From an uncultured Clostridia bacterium (GTDB lineage Bacteria; Bacillota; Clostridia; Oscillospirales; Acutalibacteraceae), in contig CAMPAT010000071.1 of assembly GCA_946633275.1 (NCBI GenBank), forward strand, positions 1 to 5,155: a stretch of DNA of 5,155 bases, read 5' to 3'. The first letter of the stretch is position 1, and each line of letters starts with the position of its first letter. Made by a program: the position numbers and the translations under genes. Of the stretch, positions 4,803 through 5,155 are shown piece after piece. The notes under the pieces are model-generated. The model was not told where the DNA came from and did not search any database. It was given only the letters and a program-made list of their open reading frames with translations.

Positions 4803-5155
4803 ATGGACAGTAATAAAAGACCTGAAACTATGCAAAGAATAACTACTCCCGAGCTTGCAAATGCGTTTATTGACGAGCAGGTTGAGGCTCTTCGTGCACA
4901 AATCGGAGATAAGAAGGTGCTCCTTGCACTTTCGGGCGGCGTTGATTCTTCTGTTGTTGCAGCGCTTCTTATTAAGGCAATCGGAAAGAATCTTGTTTGC
5001 GTGCACGTTAACCACGGACTTCTCCGCAAGGGCGAACCTGAGCAGGTTATCGACGTTTTCAGAAATCAGATGGACGCAAATCTTGTGTATGTTGACGCGG
5101 TAGACCGTTTCCTTGATAAGCTTGCAGGCGTTGCAGAGCCTGAGAAGAAGCGTAA
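4803..5155 (+). CDS. guaA: GMP synthase, ATP-pyrophosphatase (synthetase) domain without amidotransferase domain; partial at right edge
   Basis: The first 117 residues of a gene that continues past the right edge. It belongs to the GMP synthetase family, which adenylates XMP with ATP and aminates it to GMP. The ATP-pyrophosphatase P-loop [16 protein letters not shown] is at about 41-56 (SGGVDSS 44-50), followed by [31 protein letters not shown] and the start of the PEKKR region. In a standard GuaA about 200 residues of glutamine amidotransferase precede this domain. Here only about 40 residues do, and they resemble the short linker helix ([17 protein letters not shown]). The ATG at 4803 has a good ribosome binding site and promoter, so the missing domain is not due to start misassignment. 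The enzyme would need ammonia or a separate amidotransferase; a candidate starts at 58 on the other strand. Domain assignment is firm; whether the cell also has a full-length GuaA is unknown. Confidence 0.92.
   Translation, partial: MDSNKRPETMQRITTPELANAFIDEQVEALRAQIGDKKVLLALSGGVDSSVVAALLIKAIGKNLVCVHVNHGLLRKGEPEQVIDVFRNQMDANLVYVDAVDRFLDKLAGVAEPEKKR

Noticed and set aside
4830..4832. Alternative start of the guaA synthetase at Met10
   Set aside because: The AGAGAGG site is 7 bp before the ATG at 4803, the correct distance; nothing comparable precedes the ATG at 4830.
4776..5029. Minus-strand open frames (79-80 codons) opposite the start of the guaA synthetase
   Set aside because: They overlap the P-loop region of a clear GMP synthetase, and no ribosome binding site or homology pattern is visible.

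Overview
The window looks like ordinary chromosome from a Gram-positive anaerobe of the class Clostridia, most likely an Oscillospirales/Ruminococcaceae-type gut or rumen bacterium. This is inferred from a recognisable DUF4250 protein (a small family I know mainly from Clostridia), a phosphofructokinase with pyrophosphate-type active-site residues, a clostridial-style GMP synthetase, AGGGGTGA/GGAGG ribosome binding sites and near-consensus sigma-A promoters. I see no insertion sequence, phage gene, CRISPR array, tRNA or rRNA.

Layout from left to right. (1) A leftward operon at 1472..1 encodes a 145-aa beta-sandwich-like protein, a 314-aa PHP metallohydrolase of the CehA/McbA type (ATGA overlap between the two), and the first 19 residues of a GMP synthase glutamine-amidotransferase domain that runs off the left edge. 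(2) A 106-bp AT-rich divergent promoter region lies at 1473-1578. (3) A rightward operon at 1579..3742 encodes a PI-PLC-like phosphodiesterase without a signal peptide and, 16 bp downstream, a phosphofructokinase with PPi-type signature residues. (4) A strong hairpin at 3744-3772 separates this operon from (5) a leftward operon of a 58-aa DUF4250 protein and RadC (4659..3779). (6) A 143-bp divergent promoter region lies at 4660-4802. (7) A stand-alone ATP-pyrophosphatase (synthetase) half of GMP synthase begins at 4803 and runs off the right edge.

The main points of interest are these. A GMP synthase synthetase without its own amidotransferase domain sits about 4.7 kb from an amidotransferase start on the opposite strand. 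A normally fused CehA/McbA-type enzyme is split exactly at its domain junction, and one extra A in an A5 run would re-fuse it. A bacterial PI-PLC-like enzyme appears cytoplasmic and is operonic with a glycolytic enzyme. Both divergent promoter regions are compact, and one of them overlaps. I do not see convincing evidence of a wholly new multi-gene system. Most genes are recognisable housekeeping or conserved accessory genes, and the unusual features lie in domain organisation and gene context.
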